Part shown: positions 33,371 through 45,130 of the stretch, one piece after another
Layout: each line of letters begins with the position of its first letter
Position numbering within the stretch: the stretch's first letter is position 1
Source of the DNA: Pyrenopolyporus hunteri
Lineage: Eukaryota > Ascomycota > Sordariomycetes > Xylariales > Hypoxylaceae
Assembly: GCA_902806595.1 (NCBI GenBank)
Contig: CADCXC010000005.1
Location: 310,001 to 374,000 of the forward strand
Length of the DNA stretch: 64,000 nt
Direction of reading: 5' to 3'
Made by a program: the position numbers and the translations under genes
Notes under the pieces: generated by a model
Seen by the model: only the letters and a program-made list of their open reading frames with translations
What the model was told of the DNA's origin: nothing
The model's database searches: none

Positions 33371-36368
33371 TTAGTGGCTTAGAACTTCGTGCTTCCTTGC
33401 GTTGCGTTGAATCGTAGAGCTGTCCTCTCCGGTCGTATCTAGCACGCCGTTTGCATCCTCGTGCGCACGAGGGTATCCGTCGGGTTTAATATGGCTGTTG
33501 CCATTCAACAGCTTGTCATGTTGCTCCTTTTCGAAAGCGAGCATATTAAGCTCGTTCTCCCGTTCAAGCGCAGCTTCTTCTTCTCGAAGCTTCTGTCGTT
33601 CCTCCTCATCCGCTATACGCCTAGCCTCATCGTTTTCATAAAACGAGGCAACATCTTGTTCCTCAGCCACCTTATCTTGCTCGGCCATGTCCAAGGGAGC
33701 TTCGCCATCAAGCGGCGGAGGGGGAGGCGGAGGGCTCGGGACATCGCTCTCGTCTTCCTTAAGACGCTTCATAGAAGGCGTCTCGGACGGGGTTAGGCTG
33801 GGAGAGCCGCCCGCCTCGTCCTCACGCTTTCGCTTCCGATCAAGGCTGTTAGGTGTCGTCGAGCTTACCTCCTCGTCGTCGGTCATCACTATGTCCTCGT
33901 CTTCCTTGAGCGCCGTCTCCGCCACCGGGCTGGCGCCGTTGCTTTCTTGCGGGACGTTTTGCTCCTTGTTGGCTCGCTCGGCCTTCTTTTTCTCGTGCGC
34001 TTTGTATTTCTCAACCGCGCGCTCAAAGAAATCCCTAACGTATTTTTTCACCTTCCGCTCCTGCTTCTCGGTGATTGAGGTTGGGTCATCAACACGATGA
34101 TTCTTGTAGTCGGAGGCTACGAGCTTCTTGTTGATTTCCTTCGCAAACTTCTTCAAGTCTTCCTTGGGGAGCCTCTGGCGAAATTTGTCCACTACATATT
34201 TCACGTGTGGGAAAAGCTAAAATAAGATTAGTTATTTACCGGAAAACTGAGGCATTCTGGTGCTATGCTTACGGTGTTCTCGTAAATCTTCATCTGTTTC
34301 TCGATCGGTAGAGAACGCCACTTTTCCTTCTTTGGCTCTTGGGTCGGGGTACTTGTTTGAGGGGTCTGAGAAGCCGACCTTCTGGGAGCGTTGTCTGGCT
34401 TCGTTAAAGAATCGATGATGTCCTGCAACGTCTTTTGCTCCTGGGCGGCCTTAGATGGTCCCTTAGGTTGCGACAGGGCGGACTCGGGTGGCGCGGTCGG
34501 TTTTTGCCATGTGGTGACGCCGGTCCGGGTATAGTAGTAAGGATTTCCGCGCTTATCGGTGGCGGCGAACCACCCCGGAGGTAAATTCTGTGGCGGCGGG
34601 CGCCGATGACGCTGGTTATTGTAAAAGTTATGGTTCCGTTGAGGGACGTTACTCCGCGGGCCCTTGGGAATATTTTCGGGAAGGCTGAACACGGTCTTGA
34701 TGAGTGGTTCTTCCGGGCGGTTGCCGCGGCGTTCCTCGAAGGAGTTAACGGCCTGCGTGTTAGGCGTCGACTGCGCATTCGGATCCAGCTTCTTTCGAGG
34801 AATCCGGTACGCGACCTCTAGCTTGCTCCACTCGTCAAGAAGTCTTTTAGCTTCTGCGGACACGTCTTCGTGCTCCGACTCCGTCAAGGGTTGGATGGTG
34901 GACTCGATTTTGGAGTCGGAGATCTTGTTCTTGGTTAGGCGAGGGAACTTGTAGAGGATGTCGAGAATCTGGAGGACCACGTTGTTGTCGTCCATAAACG
35001 TGTTAAGCGCGGTTTTGAGGATTTGATATCCGTGCATCTGCACAACCCGATTCCGCACCCGGTCATCGTCGCTGCGCTGGATACGCTCGAGCAGTTTGAC
35101 CGCGATCCACTTCTCCTTGCACTGCATGAGGGTTGCCATAACCTTAGTGACATCCTTCTCATCCAGCCCACGAGCTTGTACGCTGTTAACGTATTCCTCG
35201 TCATCCTCCGTGATCTTCTTCTTGCGGGGCTTCTTCGCAACGGCGGTGTCCCAACCGTCCGCGTCATCGATCCCGAGGGCCTCGATGGTCGCATCGGACA
35301 ATTTTGTGGCGCGTTCTGTTTGGGTTTTGCCGCCGATGAACCCAATACAGTTGGGTTCCCCGCAGTAGCAGGGTTGAGGGTCGGCTCCGTACCTGTCGAC
35401 GTTGTAATTGAAGACCAGCTCCTCGCCAGCCTGGATTCTCCTCCCAGCAAAAATGCCCATGCGGAGCTTACTACCAACCACCCATTTGTCCACGTAGCAG
35501 TTGGGATTGCAGGAATGGTTGCAGAAGCGACCGAGATTTCCCTTCTTGGTCGCGTCTACGAATTCGTTCTTGGTCAAGGACATGAAGTAGAAATGCCGAA
35601 TCCCCTCCTTATCGTATTGGATCATGCGCCTTCGGAAAGTGGGCTCGTTTATGACCTCGCCAATGTACTCAAAAATGAAATCATTAACCTCAAGAGTTGT
35701 GTTCGCTCGAAGTCCGAAGCCTTTCTTTTCGGTCTGGATGACCGAGACATCAGCATACTGTTTTCGCTGAAACCTCTGGTTCTGGCAGCCATCACCACAG
35801 TTGCAGTCACCATTGACACACTCCATTTTAGTTGCTCGGTTGATGCAGTCCGAATCGTCGCCGCAGGCATGGTTCATGCCATCCCCTGAAACACCCCTGT
35901 TAGCTCTCGTAAACCTTTGCCAACCAGCTTGGATACCTAGGTAGGTAGATAGGTAGTTAGAACAAGAAAGTACGTACGCCACTCTTCGCTGCAATCGCAA
36001 TCCAGCGCATCGTGATCCGTCGATCCAAGCGACTTGGAGCCGTAGAGGCAATCTGGAATGATTTGAAAATGACTGCACGATTCCGACGTGACGTCGGGGA
36101 GATTGTCGTAAAGTTGGGCGGGTCGAGCCGCCATCTTGTGAGACCCTTTGCGAGTAAATTTCGGGGGATGCCCGTCAGGTGTCGAAGCGCTGTCGCTTCG
36201 TGGTTTCTGGTCGTCAGGCGACAGACTCCCCGATTGGGAGTCTTTGCTGGCATTCGGAGAAGAGATAGTGCTATCGCTCCCTTTCTTGACGACGGTATCC
36301 TGCGACACGGGCGTGGCGTTGAAGGCCAGGGCCTCTAAGCCATCCTTAGTATGCTCCTCGTCCTCCAT
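33371..36368 (-). CDS. set2: SET2 histone H3 lysine-36 methyltransferase
   Basis: Exons 36368-35978, 35885-34273 and 34216-33371 give 949 residues. Set2 rides on phosphorylated Pol II and methylates H3K36 in transcribed genes. Domains in order: AWS with its Cys cluster (about 115-168, ending NCGDGCQNQRFQ), SET (about 172-292, with FEYIGEV, RFCNHSCNPNC at 250-260 and ELVFNYNVDRYG), post-SET (CYCGEPNC, 303-310), a helical central region, WW (564-593, LPPGWFAATDKRGNPYYYT) and an SRI Pol II CTD-binding domain that spans the last intron (about 655-745). The tail is coiled-coil rich with an eight-proline run. The frame is open further upstream to 36470, but that codon is GTG; the first ATG is at 36368. 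Intron 1 (35886-35977) carries the dispersed TACCTAGGTA motif. Confidence 0.95.
35934..35957. repeat. TACCTAGGTAGGTAGATAGGTAG array inside SET2 intron 1
   Basis: An intronic copy of the dispersed palindromic motif. It lies in the middle of a 92 bp intron, between donor GTACGT and branch site GCTAAC. Confidence 0.85.
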
Positions 36369-39300
36369 GATGGAAACAAAGCCCGGCGACCGTCCCGTTC
36401 TACTGTCGCCACGAAGCTGGACGCGGACGGATGGAACAGGGTTGAAGTAAGACGGAATTGGCGGGTTCACGTTTCGGCAGGAAGGGGTAAATCGAATTCA
36501 ATAGGTAATCGAAGAAACTAGAGATATGCGACTGCAGCGATTTATTTACGAACATGTGAGAGCACAGAGAGTTGGCTGGAGGAAGGGGTAGAGGTTGGGG
36601 TGAGAGAGAGGTTCCAAGGGGAACGGAACTAGGGACAAGACGGTGCTATCTCGTGTACAGCGCCTCTGACATTGCAGACTGATAATTTGCCAATTACTCT
36701 CCTCTGAAGGAGACAGGAAATATGCGCCAAAGACGCGTGAGTGACGGGAGCCTTTGTCCAAGGTGTTAGGTCGTGGTGGTTGTTGAAAAGGTGAAGAGTT
36801 CGTGACGGCGTTGTCATCGCCGAAAAAAAAAAAAATAAGAGTTGCTTTGCAGTTCCTCCCCAAATGAGAGTTGTTGGAAGGTCCCCAGGTACCTAACCAC
36901 CTCACCACCACCTGCCAGACTCCGGCCTGCGCTGCACTGTACGTGAAGGCGTGGCGCGCCAGCCCTTTGCAAATTCGGGGCAGAATTCAATTATCCGAAG
37001 CCTGCAGTCGGCGTCCCTTGCCCCACTGTTGCCCACTAATCAATTGGCCCCCAGCGCTGTTTAGCACGGGATTTTGTATGACACTGCCCTGGACAAGTCC
37101 TTGTATAATCTGGAACTACCTCTATATAGTTTGGCGTTACGGGTGCAGAATGAACCTTAATTTGTACCCCACCAGGTACCTGCTCGTAGTAAAAAACGCG
37201 TATCAGGGCGGTCAAGTCTATGTCGAGGTACGTAGGGTCTACCTCCATTTTTAACTTCAGACAAGCAAATAATATCATGCTTTTCACGAACCTAAAAGCA
37301 TTCTAGCATTCTACCTAGTCACTTTTTATCTTTTTATCCTTCTCGATTCTTTCTCAATTCTTTCTCACTTCGTTTTTGTCATTGAATCAGTAGCAATCAC
37401 ATACTAATGAACTATTGAATACCTCCATAACTTACCTAGGTACTACCTATATTACTACCTAGGTGTTCGATGTCGACGTGGGATGAAAGGGTGAATATCC
37501 AATTCCCCAATATCATCCTTATATACAGATATTGACCACCTATCCAGGTAGTATTTGGAAGAAGCCATTCACTAACCTTAGGTTATCCATAGTAGCAAAC
37601 AAGGGGATAGCAACCCCCCAAGATTTCCAAGACCTTTATCACGGCTCCGCGTATCGAAATGAAAAATAAAAAAGAAGAAGAACCAGAATATACCCTTCTA
37701 CTTATATATTAATTGGCTGTATATTTGGTTTCACTGGGAGGAGTACCGTATAATATGCCATTACCGCTCCCCTAAGTTCAATGGTAAGGAATGGAGGAAT
37801 GGGGTAATCGATACCTATAGAGATGGAACGCTCGCGGGCTACCTAGATAAGTCAAAGCGACATGAAATATGAACCGCCGAGCCACACCATCATCGCATCA
37901 AGCAAGTCCGTGCTATCTAGATTCGAAAGCCTCTTAAGCCGGACCAATCGACGTAAAATGTGGTACAAGCACTACCAAGGGCCGCGACGATGGTTGCTTT
38001 GGCCGTGGGATGAAGGCGACAGCTAGTCGCCGCTCATCGACCCTTACAACACCTTGACATACGTAATAGCGCGCAACAACCTATATCATGAACCCGGCCA
38101 GCGCGCTAGGAGAATATCGTCGTACTCTTATCGATCTGTCTCGCATCGTGTCGAGATCAACCCCAAGGATCTTTTCATGCGAGCAATGACGGGTTCTACC
38201 TGAGTGGGTGGGTCCCCTATGAGGAATTGCCAACTCATTATGCATAGAACAGAGCCTGAAGTTGAGGTAGGAAAAGGCGGTATGGGTGTCGGAGCGACAT
38301 ATAGATATATAAAGGCCTGGCGTCCGAAGCTACGCAATCCTGGGCCGCTCCTAGGTCGTAAAATGATGAAGCTCCGCAAAACAATAATAATGATGCACTT
38401 CAATTCTTCAGATCGAGGAATACCGAATCTGTTATACGCAGTACCCGAGGCGTCTTTTATAAGGCCCAGAAAGGGGTCTAACTACAGCTACGTAGACCCC
38501 ACGCGGCTCGCGGCTCGTCATAATGTGACGAACTCTTGATCTGTGCTTGTCGCTAAGCGTATGAATGTTCTGGGAGCCCTTCTTCCCAGCGCTGCTATTG
38601 GCGAGATTTCAGTAACTCTCGGCCAGTCAAGCGGCCCCCGACGAAGGTTCGCTACCGGGTGGGCATGGCTTCAAGGGCTACGAAAGGAAAAAAATACCCA
38701 GCCAGCGGAGGCAGGGAAAAGGACGGCCAATGAGATTCAAACCCTTCCAGACGACGTCTTGGTTGTACGGGAGCTAATGGCATTCTCAGTTCCATGCTTA
38801 TGCTTATGCTATTCTGTTGCCTTTTCGATCACTCTACATCCCTCAGCACTGGCCGCGTTGGTTTCTTTGCTGCTGCGGCGCTTTTAGCGGTGTAGAGCGA
38901 GCGCTGCGCTGCCAGCTTGAAGGGACTTGCCATGATGGTGGTGTGGAAATTGGCCTTTGGGAAGATGGCCGAGATTCCCAATGTTTCTCAATTCTTACCG
39001 GCCCAATGCAAGAAGAGCCTAGTCAGGCGACCCGATTTGTCTAAGTGGTCAGCGGGATTGGCTTACAGCCAACTACATGGATGTACTATCCATCTGCAAG
39101 CGAGAGAAAGCTGCATATCGACAGTCCAGTCAACTATCAGGCCGGAATCGTGATGGTTGCAATGACCATGCACGATACTTCCCTAATGGCATATATTTCC
39201 AGCATATGACCTGCTGGCTAGTAGCGGCGGCACTACACCAAACCTGCGCGTCTCGCAAGCTCACGTCTCCTCTGCTCGTGCTCTTGCATGGGCTAAGGTG

Positions 39301-40275
39301 AACAAGAAAAGCCTCCGAACCCAGATCTGGGGGCATGGGACGGCCAGCTCTAGAGCCCAGCAATTCTACTGATCGCTTGTCCATCTCGATCTAGCGCCGC
39401 AGTTCGCGACTCATGCGACGCAGACGGATCTGGTCTGGAATTAGATGCCAGTGTTCGGACGCAAGAATTCGGCTTCAGCTCGAACTCGTTGCGAAGAAAG
39501 AGGGCTTTCTTTTTTATTTATTACTGTTTCTTTTTCGTCATTACTACATTGTTGTTGCTGCAGGAGGGCGCTCGCTTGATGGCGTGAAAGCTCGGGACAC
39601 CTTTGCCCAAGGAGGACCAGGGGAGAGAGAGAGCCGGTCCATCTTAACAATTTATTATTATTATTATTATTATTTTTTGGGCTCTCAGTCATGTACGGAG
39701 TACCACAAGGAGGGCCCAGCAACAGAAAAAAAGACCACCACCCTGTTCCACTGCGCTACCCCTTGTAGACGCAACGCAACCTAGGAGATCGCCGCGCATT
39801 CTTAACGACCACGGCTCATACTCCCTCGTTTGTACAACTAAACGGTTAGTCAACTTACTCAACCGAGACACACGCTCGCTTTACTGCTCGGTTCTGTCTT
39901 CGTCCAAGACGCGCGCTTGTGTCCTGCCCATTTTCCGCGCGTCTCTTTACCCTCTTGCGAGGTTCCCACACCCACCCCTACCCTCTGGAATCCCGGGCGC
40001 CGTACATCAACCCTCCCTGCTATCTGAAGTTTACCCAGCCCGTCACTGCCACCTGATGGCCTAGAACTCCGGGCACGACGGGCGTCTATCGCGATTCACA
40101 CCCACGCCGCCCTCAGCGTCTGCTTTACGACCTGTCGCCCACGAATATCGCCTTAGGTCGTCTTTCTACTTTCAAATGACTTACTTGCAGTTTTGCTGGC
40201 ATATACCTTGTCATCCCTTCCCCTCCCCTCCATCGCCATCTTTGCCGCTGTCGCTGTCAGACTTGATCGCCCGCC
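36369..40275. other. Intergenic region of about 3.9 kb between SET2 and the AT-hook gene
   Basis: Divergent spacer holding both promoters. The right 430 bp (39840-40275) is C/T-rich with few purines and looks like a long transcribed leader of the AT-hook gene. Motif copies occur at 37433-37465 and 43 bp further. A (TTA)n microsatellite sits at 39650-39675 and an A-tract at 36822-36836. Open frames at 36546-36911, 38204-38539 and 38543-38887 either start without ATG or show no family. Confidence 0.55.
39650..39675. repeat. TTA trinucleotide microsatellite
   Basis: Eight TTA units followed by a short T run in non-coding DNA. Confidence 0.9.
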
Positions 40276-41381
40276 ATGGATACTACGTTTTCGGACGACG
40301 AGAAGGTACCTATTAATGCGTGGTTTCCCGGTATTTTCCTAACTAATGTTCGCTTTCTGCAGCGATTTGTCCTGGGTGAAATGATCAAGGTCAGCACCAT
40401 CGACGTCTCAACCCTCGTCGACTTTATCAAGGCCCACCAGGTCGAGCCGAACTGGATGTTGATGCAACTCCCCGGTGGTACGTATTTCGGGTCTGCCCTT
40501 ACGTGACCTTCCCCCTAATGGCAGCAGGCCGCAATATGAACCAGTGCCTTGGTGCAGTCGAGAATATGTTCCAGACTAAATACCCGCCCCCGAACCTGAC
40601 GAGCTTCAAGCGCAAGTCCCTTAGCGATCTAGTCGATCACCCCGCGAAGAGACAAGCTATGATGGCCCCTATCGAACCTCCCTTAGCTCCGGCGCGCGTC
40701 ATCCAGCCCCGGCCCCCTCCAAATGGATATCCGTCTGCAGTGCCCGTCAGTATTAGTCCGCCTGTGACCTCGACGGGAAAGAAGCGCGGTCGGCCTTCAA
40801 AAGCGGATAAAGAAGCCCAGGCTCGCGCGGTCTACAACCGGCTAACGGAATATACGCCGATAACGCCGGCCCCTATGGTTCCAATGACTGTTCAACCTCA
40901 ACGCGAATACGCATCCTCACCCGGTTACGAGATCTCAAGTAATCCGGGCGATCAGAAATCTAAAAAGCGAGGAGGCTTCGGTGCAATCGACAGCCCCCGA
41001 CAAGCCAGCATCTCGTATCCTCTAACCTCGCCGGCCTCGACGACGGACACTCCCCGTGCTCTCCCGGAGCCCCTCGAACAAGTAGAGAGGGCTAACCTAT
41101 CACCCCGGGATCGAGGCTCGGCCGCGTTGGATTCGCGATCGCCACCACTCCCTCCGCATATGCAACAACAGGATTCCTCGCAAGGGCTCCCTCCTCTGCA
41201 ACCTCGAACGCAACCGCCCCCGTTCCCGCCATCCCCACGAACTCCTCATGCGTATGAGCCTCATCGGGCCATTGATCCAATATTTCCGAATAGAGACAGA
41301 ACGAGAAACACTTCAGATCAGTTAAAGGACGTCCCCCCTCCTCCCCCTCCTCCCGTAACCACGGTGGCGAATCGGAGTTAG
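40276..41381 (+). CDS. AT-hook nuclear protein, fungal, function unknown
   Basis: Exons 40276-40305, 40363-40477 and 40528-41381 give 332 residues. The N-terminal 65 residues (MDTTFSDDEK-RFVLGEMIK... NWMLMQLPGGRNMNQCLGAVENMF) form a compact helical block that looks like a divergent Myb/SANT-type fold, which is my inference from helix spacing and the conserved Trp41. A single AT-hook, KKRGRPSK, lies at 133-140 and suggests minor-groove binding to AT-rich DNA. The rest is Pro/Ser-rich and disordered, ending in a polyproline run. Intron 1 (57 bp) is a multiple of three without an in-frame stop, so its retention would insert 19 residues. Intron 2 is 50 bp. I do not know a characterised orthologue. 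Confidence 0.82.
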
Positions 41382-43972
41382 AGAACGGTGTGTAGCATGG
41401 TAGACGACTAGTCCGGTCATACGATGTCACGGTCCATTTCGTATATTTAGCCTCATAGAGGAAGTTTTCTGGTCAGGAGGCATTTTTGCCCTTTTTTTAT
41501 TTCTCGACTCTTCGAAAGGTTGGCGGCTTCTTCTATCTATTCCAGGTATTTCGCGTCGAGAGGTAATCCAATACTTGTTCGCAGAATACCCTAACGATTT
41601 CTCATTTACTTTTCTACTAGGAACGGCGGCTATCTACTGCACTTTCACAATCTCATGTCACTGGGTGTCTTGTTTTACTTCCCCCTCTTTGTCCCGCTTC
41701 TTGGAGATGAAGGGCTTTATCGACGTTGATCCAGCTCGATTTTCTCTATTCCAACGGCGTCCGGACACGTGGATGGCTAGGATTGGGTTGGCTCTTTCGT
41801 TACAGCATTTGCCGGGGCAATTCTGTTGCCGGAGGCATAGGGCCAGGAGTTCTTGCTCCCGGCGGTCAGCAAATGCCGTTCTCATTCGTGTACGACTATC
41901 ATAGGGCATTTTCGGTCATATAAAGGGGGCCTCCGGTGGTGGGCGGTGACGATACATACATGTATGCACGAACGACCAGGTGTACGTTTACGAGAAAATA
42001 CCATCGGTCATCAAACGGCCTACTAAAAGACACTGAAGAGATAACTCTTTTCGCCTAAAAATACGCAGCCAATTTGGAAACTAAACACGCTTAGATCTTT
42101 AGCGAAATAGAACAACTCTCTAAGTGGATTCGGTCTAGGTTTTCCCATCTACGTCGGCTATTTACCTACCTATATATTAGTTCTTTAAGAGATTTTAAGG
42201 AACGCATCCCATTACAACCACGTAAGAATAAGTGAGTATATCTTACATAAGTTTGGCCTTGTATAAACCGAATTTCGAGTCTTAGCGTTATCGGAACCGC
42301 AGTAGGTAGCTCGTCTGTTCCCTAGATCACAGCATACGCAACACTTACGCAACCCACGTACTTGGGCTATTGGTGATATGAAGCCATCTCCAGTGCTAAG
42401 CGCGAACTAAGAGGCGAAATAGGAGTTATACAATTAGCCAATAGGATATCATCAAACCTCTATATGCAAAACTCAATTGGGACGTTATGATAGGCCGGAT
42501 CTTAGCAGTCGCTCGCATTGGATAAAACTCGGTGGGTTCAACCCAGTCCGGGTAAGTTCGTGGGCGTTAACTTTATGTCGCGAAACTATCTCAATTTCTG
42601 CAACTCTACTCGGATCACAAGTACATTGGAATTGGAGCGTAGCAGCAAATCTGGTCGAAAGACACGAAAGGGCTAAAAATGGCATAGGAGCTTATAAACA
42701 AGTTGAAAAAAAACTAGCATCTTATACAGGAGGCACGCTAACATTCCACTAGGCGCACTAAGTCAGTCTATCTAGATATTTAAGGAGACGGACTTTAGAG
42801 CTATGAAGTACTAAACAACTGTTAGACCTAGCTCTTACACCCTGAGAAAAGAAAAGGTGCATTCTATCGCTCCCCTATTATCAAATCTGGATGTTAGTAA
42901 GAACTCGAACTTCTATCGACGACAGACCTAAGAACGTCAATATCTGCCTATTGTACGGAACGAACAAGTTGACTTAACCTAACAAGGGTATATCCTGCTA
43001 CCGGAGAGCTGTCAAACTATTCTCATCAAATAGTAGATAATAGGATGGTTTACCATTGCTAGGTTTATAGGTAGGTACCTATCTATTCTTCGGGTAAACT
43101 CGATTGGTGTCGGTCTCTAGGAGAATTAGATGCCCGAGGTACGAATCGTTCCCAAAAAGAAAGAATCGATAAATTCTAAACAGTTCAGCTGAGCAAGCGC
43201 TTCCGAAAATAACTATTACCAGCCCTCTACGAATTCAGGAGGGTGGTACAACATCCCTCTAAAGAATAGCGAGCATCGAAATATAGGTACCTAGGTACGT
43301 CACTCTACCAGATAATAAGGCCTCGACGCCCGAGTAGGGCAAGTATCACAATATATAAACGTCAACTCCTTAGATTTAACGATATCGAATCGATACGGGA
43401 ATCCTCCTCAGAGCCAAGACAGCCATCTACGCATAATTCCAAAACGTAATTGGTCCGTACGATCTTTTATGCTGTGTAACGGCATACGGATCTACAATGC
43501 GGCCCGGAGTTATGCTTCCCCTTCGGGACGCATTTCGATGTTAATAAGAGGCCTGTATTTTACTGGATGCTAGCACACATCGTCCCGCTTGGATTTATCA
43601 TTGCATATGCTAGACCCTTAGACCTAGAGCGAGAACGAAAATAATCAGGTCCGAGACTCCGCGGTGAGATTCAGACTGATAGTCTCTTGTATTTGTGAAC
43701 ATAGTGACTAACAATATACGTATAATATGTATAAAAGCCAAGAAGTTGCGTAACAATCTTGTGATTTTCTTACCGCCTTATAGGATACTCGCCCAATGTG
43801 TCTCAACCGGAATAATATGTAGAGCATGAATCAACAGAACCTTTCTAATACCAGCATGATAATGTATCAATGCTTATAACTGCAGAATGCCCGGAACCCC
43901 CATCATCGGCAAACACAAATCTCCATCACCAGTAAGATAGACGACGAAGGGGTATTATATGCAATTTACGTC
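41382..43972. other. Convergent intergenic region, AT-hook gene to BMT5
   Basis: About 2.6 kb with no supported gene, and visibly richer in A/T than neighbouring DNA from about 41980 to 43960. A 91-codon frame at 42477-42752 begins with TTG and shows no family. Copies of the dispersed motif lie near 43065-43085 and 43284-43300. The AT-rich part could be a decayed element, but no repeat ends or coding relics are readable. Confidence 0.55.
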
Positions 43973-44896
43973 CTAATCCTCGTCATCATCCTCCGACTCC
44001 TCATCCCGCGCCCTAGGCCGCTTCCTACTCTTCTCCGGGGCCAAGCTCGCCTCGTCGTCGTCCTTCCTCACGAAGACGTAGCTCCTCGCGGCGCGATCCT
44101 CGCCCTTCCACCCGCCGCCCACCTCCCCGCCCCTGCTCCTCACGACGCCGAGCGTGCGCGCGTGGCGGTAGCCGGGGTACGCGGCGGCGCGGAAGGCGAA
44201 GCTGCGCTCGACGCGGAGGCCGCAGTGCCGCGCCAGGTCGCGGATGTTCCAGAGCGTGTACGGCTCGCCCTCGAACAGCGTGACGACGACGGAGCCGCCG
44301 GGCGCCAGGGACGGCGCCGCGCGCCGGAAGAACCCCACCAGCAGCTCCTGGTTGTGCCGGACCTGCCGGTTGACGTCGGTGCTCTTGCCGCCGACGTGCG
44401 GGAAGTTGAAGATGATGCGGTCCATGACGCCGTCGCCGCCGCCGCCGCCGCCGCCCTCCTTGCCCTTCTTGTCCGCGAACGGCGCCATCTTCGTCGCGTC
44501 GATCCCGTAGAGCACCCTGCTGCCCTCGGCCTCGATCTTGGCGATGTTCTCCCCCACGTGCGGGTACTTCTCCGCCAGCTCCTCGCGGCTCTTCTCCAGC
44601 ACCGTGGCCGTCACGTCCGCGCAGTAGTGGTGCTCGACCAGCGAGGCGGCGAAGCTGAGGTCGCCGTCGCCGACGAGCAGGATCTTGTCTTCGGGGGCGA
44701 ACGGGATGGTGGGCTCGTCGTGCTGGGGTTGCGGCTGCTTCTGCTTCTGCTTCTGTTTTTGCTTCTGCTTCGGGTCCTCTCGGGTTTTCGGCTGCTGCCC
44801 GCCCTTCGGTGCTTTGTGGCCTCCGGGCCCAACTCCGCCGCCGGACTTCTGCAGCGGCCGAGCTGCATTGTGCGCGATCTTCCGCCGCTTCCCCAT
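43973..44896 (-). CDS. bmt5: BMT5-like 25S rRNA (uridine-N3) methyltransferase
   Basis: Single exon, 307 residues, ATG at 44896. Proteins of the DUF2431/Bmt5 family use SAM to make an N3-methyluridine in large-subunit rRNA in the nucleolus. The N-terminus is basic (MGKRRKIAHNAARP), fitting nucleolar import. A KQ repeat (residues 43-54) separates it from the Rossmann domain, whose SAM motif is LLVGDGDLSF (73-82). The block DRIIFNFPHVGGKSTDVNRQVRHNQELLVGFF is the family hallmark, and GGSVVVTLFEGEPYTLWNIRDLA follows. A glycine run (GGGGGGG) interrupts the domain before that hallmark. The acidic/basic tail (SRKRPRARDEESEDDDED) is common in nucleolar proteins. GC3 is extreme through most of the gene, which produces long meaningless antisense frames. 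Confidence 0.93.
   Translation of the reverse strand: MGKRRKIAHNAARPLQKSGGGVGPGGHKAPKGGQQPKTREDPKQKQKQKQKQKQPQPQHDEPTIPFAPEDKILLVGDGDLSFAASLVEHHYCADVTATVLEKSREELAEKYPHVGENIAKIEAEGSRVLYGIDATKMAPFADKKGKEGGGGGGGDGVMDRIIFNFPHVGGKSTDVNRQVRHNQELLVGFFRRAAPSLAPGGSVVVTLFEGEPYTLWNIRDLARHCGLRVERSFAFRAAAYPGYRHARTLGVVRSRGGEVGGGWKGEDRAARSYVFVRKDDDEASLAPEKSRKRPRARDEESEDDDED
44736..44772 (-). repeat. CAGAAG hexanucleotide tract coding Lys-Gln repeat
   Basis: Tandem KQ codons in BMT5. The unit is six bases, so length changes by whole units would keep the frame. Confidence 0.85.
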
Positions 44897-45078
44897 CTTT
44901 TTTCTCCTACCTGCCTGCCTTGCCGTGCGCTACCAGCGGCGCATGATGTCGCGTAGGGCAAAGACCGCAGACGCGATAGTCGTATGTGTTGTATGCAGTG
45001 TACCGGGCGCCTTTATACCGAGGTCTTCCGTTGGGCGGGCCTTGTCGCGCAAAGAATTGGAGGTCACCGAATACAAAG

Positions 45079-45130
45079 CGAGGCGGGGCGAGGCGAGGCG
45101 AGGCGAAGGCGATGCGATGCGATGTGATGT
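45079..45130. repeat. GAGGC/GATGC pentanucleotide microsatellite
   Basis: About five GAGGC-type units grade into GATGC units; it lies about 185-235 bp upstream of the BMT5 start codon. Confidence 0.85.

Noticed and set aside
35023..35889. 288-codon frame antisense to the SET domain
   Set aside because: Antisense shadow of SET2 exon 2, whose sense strand has complete AWS, SET and post-SET motifs.
10938..36368. BRE1 and SET2 as a functional chromatin gene cluster
   Set aside because: They are 20 kb apart with unrelated genes between. Shared pathway alone does not support a cluster.
36369..36470. Longer SET2 start at 36470
   Set aside because: The frame is open, but the codon at 36470 is GTG. 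The first ATG is at 36368, and fungal genes rarely start at GTG.
42477..42752. 91-codon frame in the A/T-rich block
   Set aside because: Begins with TTG, has no homologous feel, and lies in compositionally unusual DNA.
44162..44956. 264-codon frame on the plus strand over BMT5
   Set aside because: It is the antisense shadow of a very GC3-rich gene; its Ala/Val/Arg/Leu composition is typical of such shadows.
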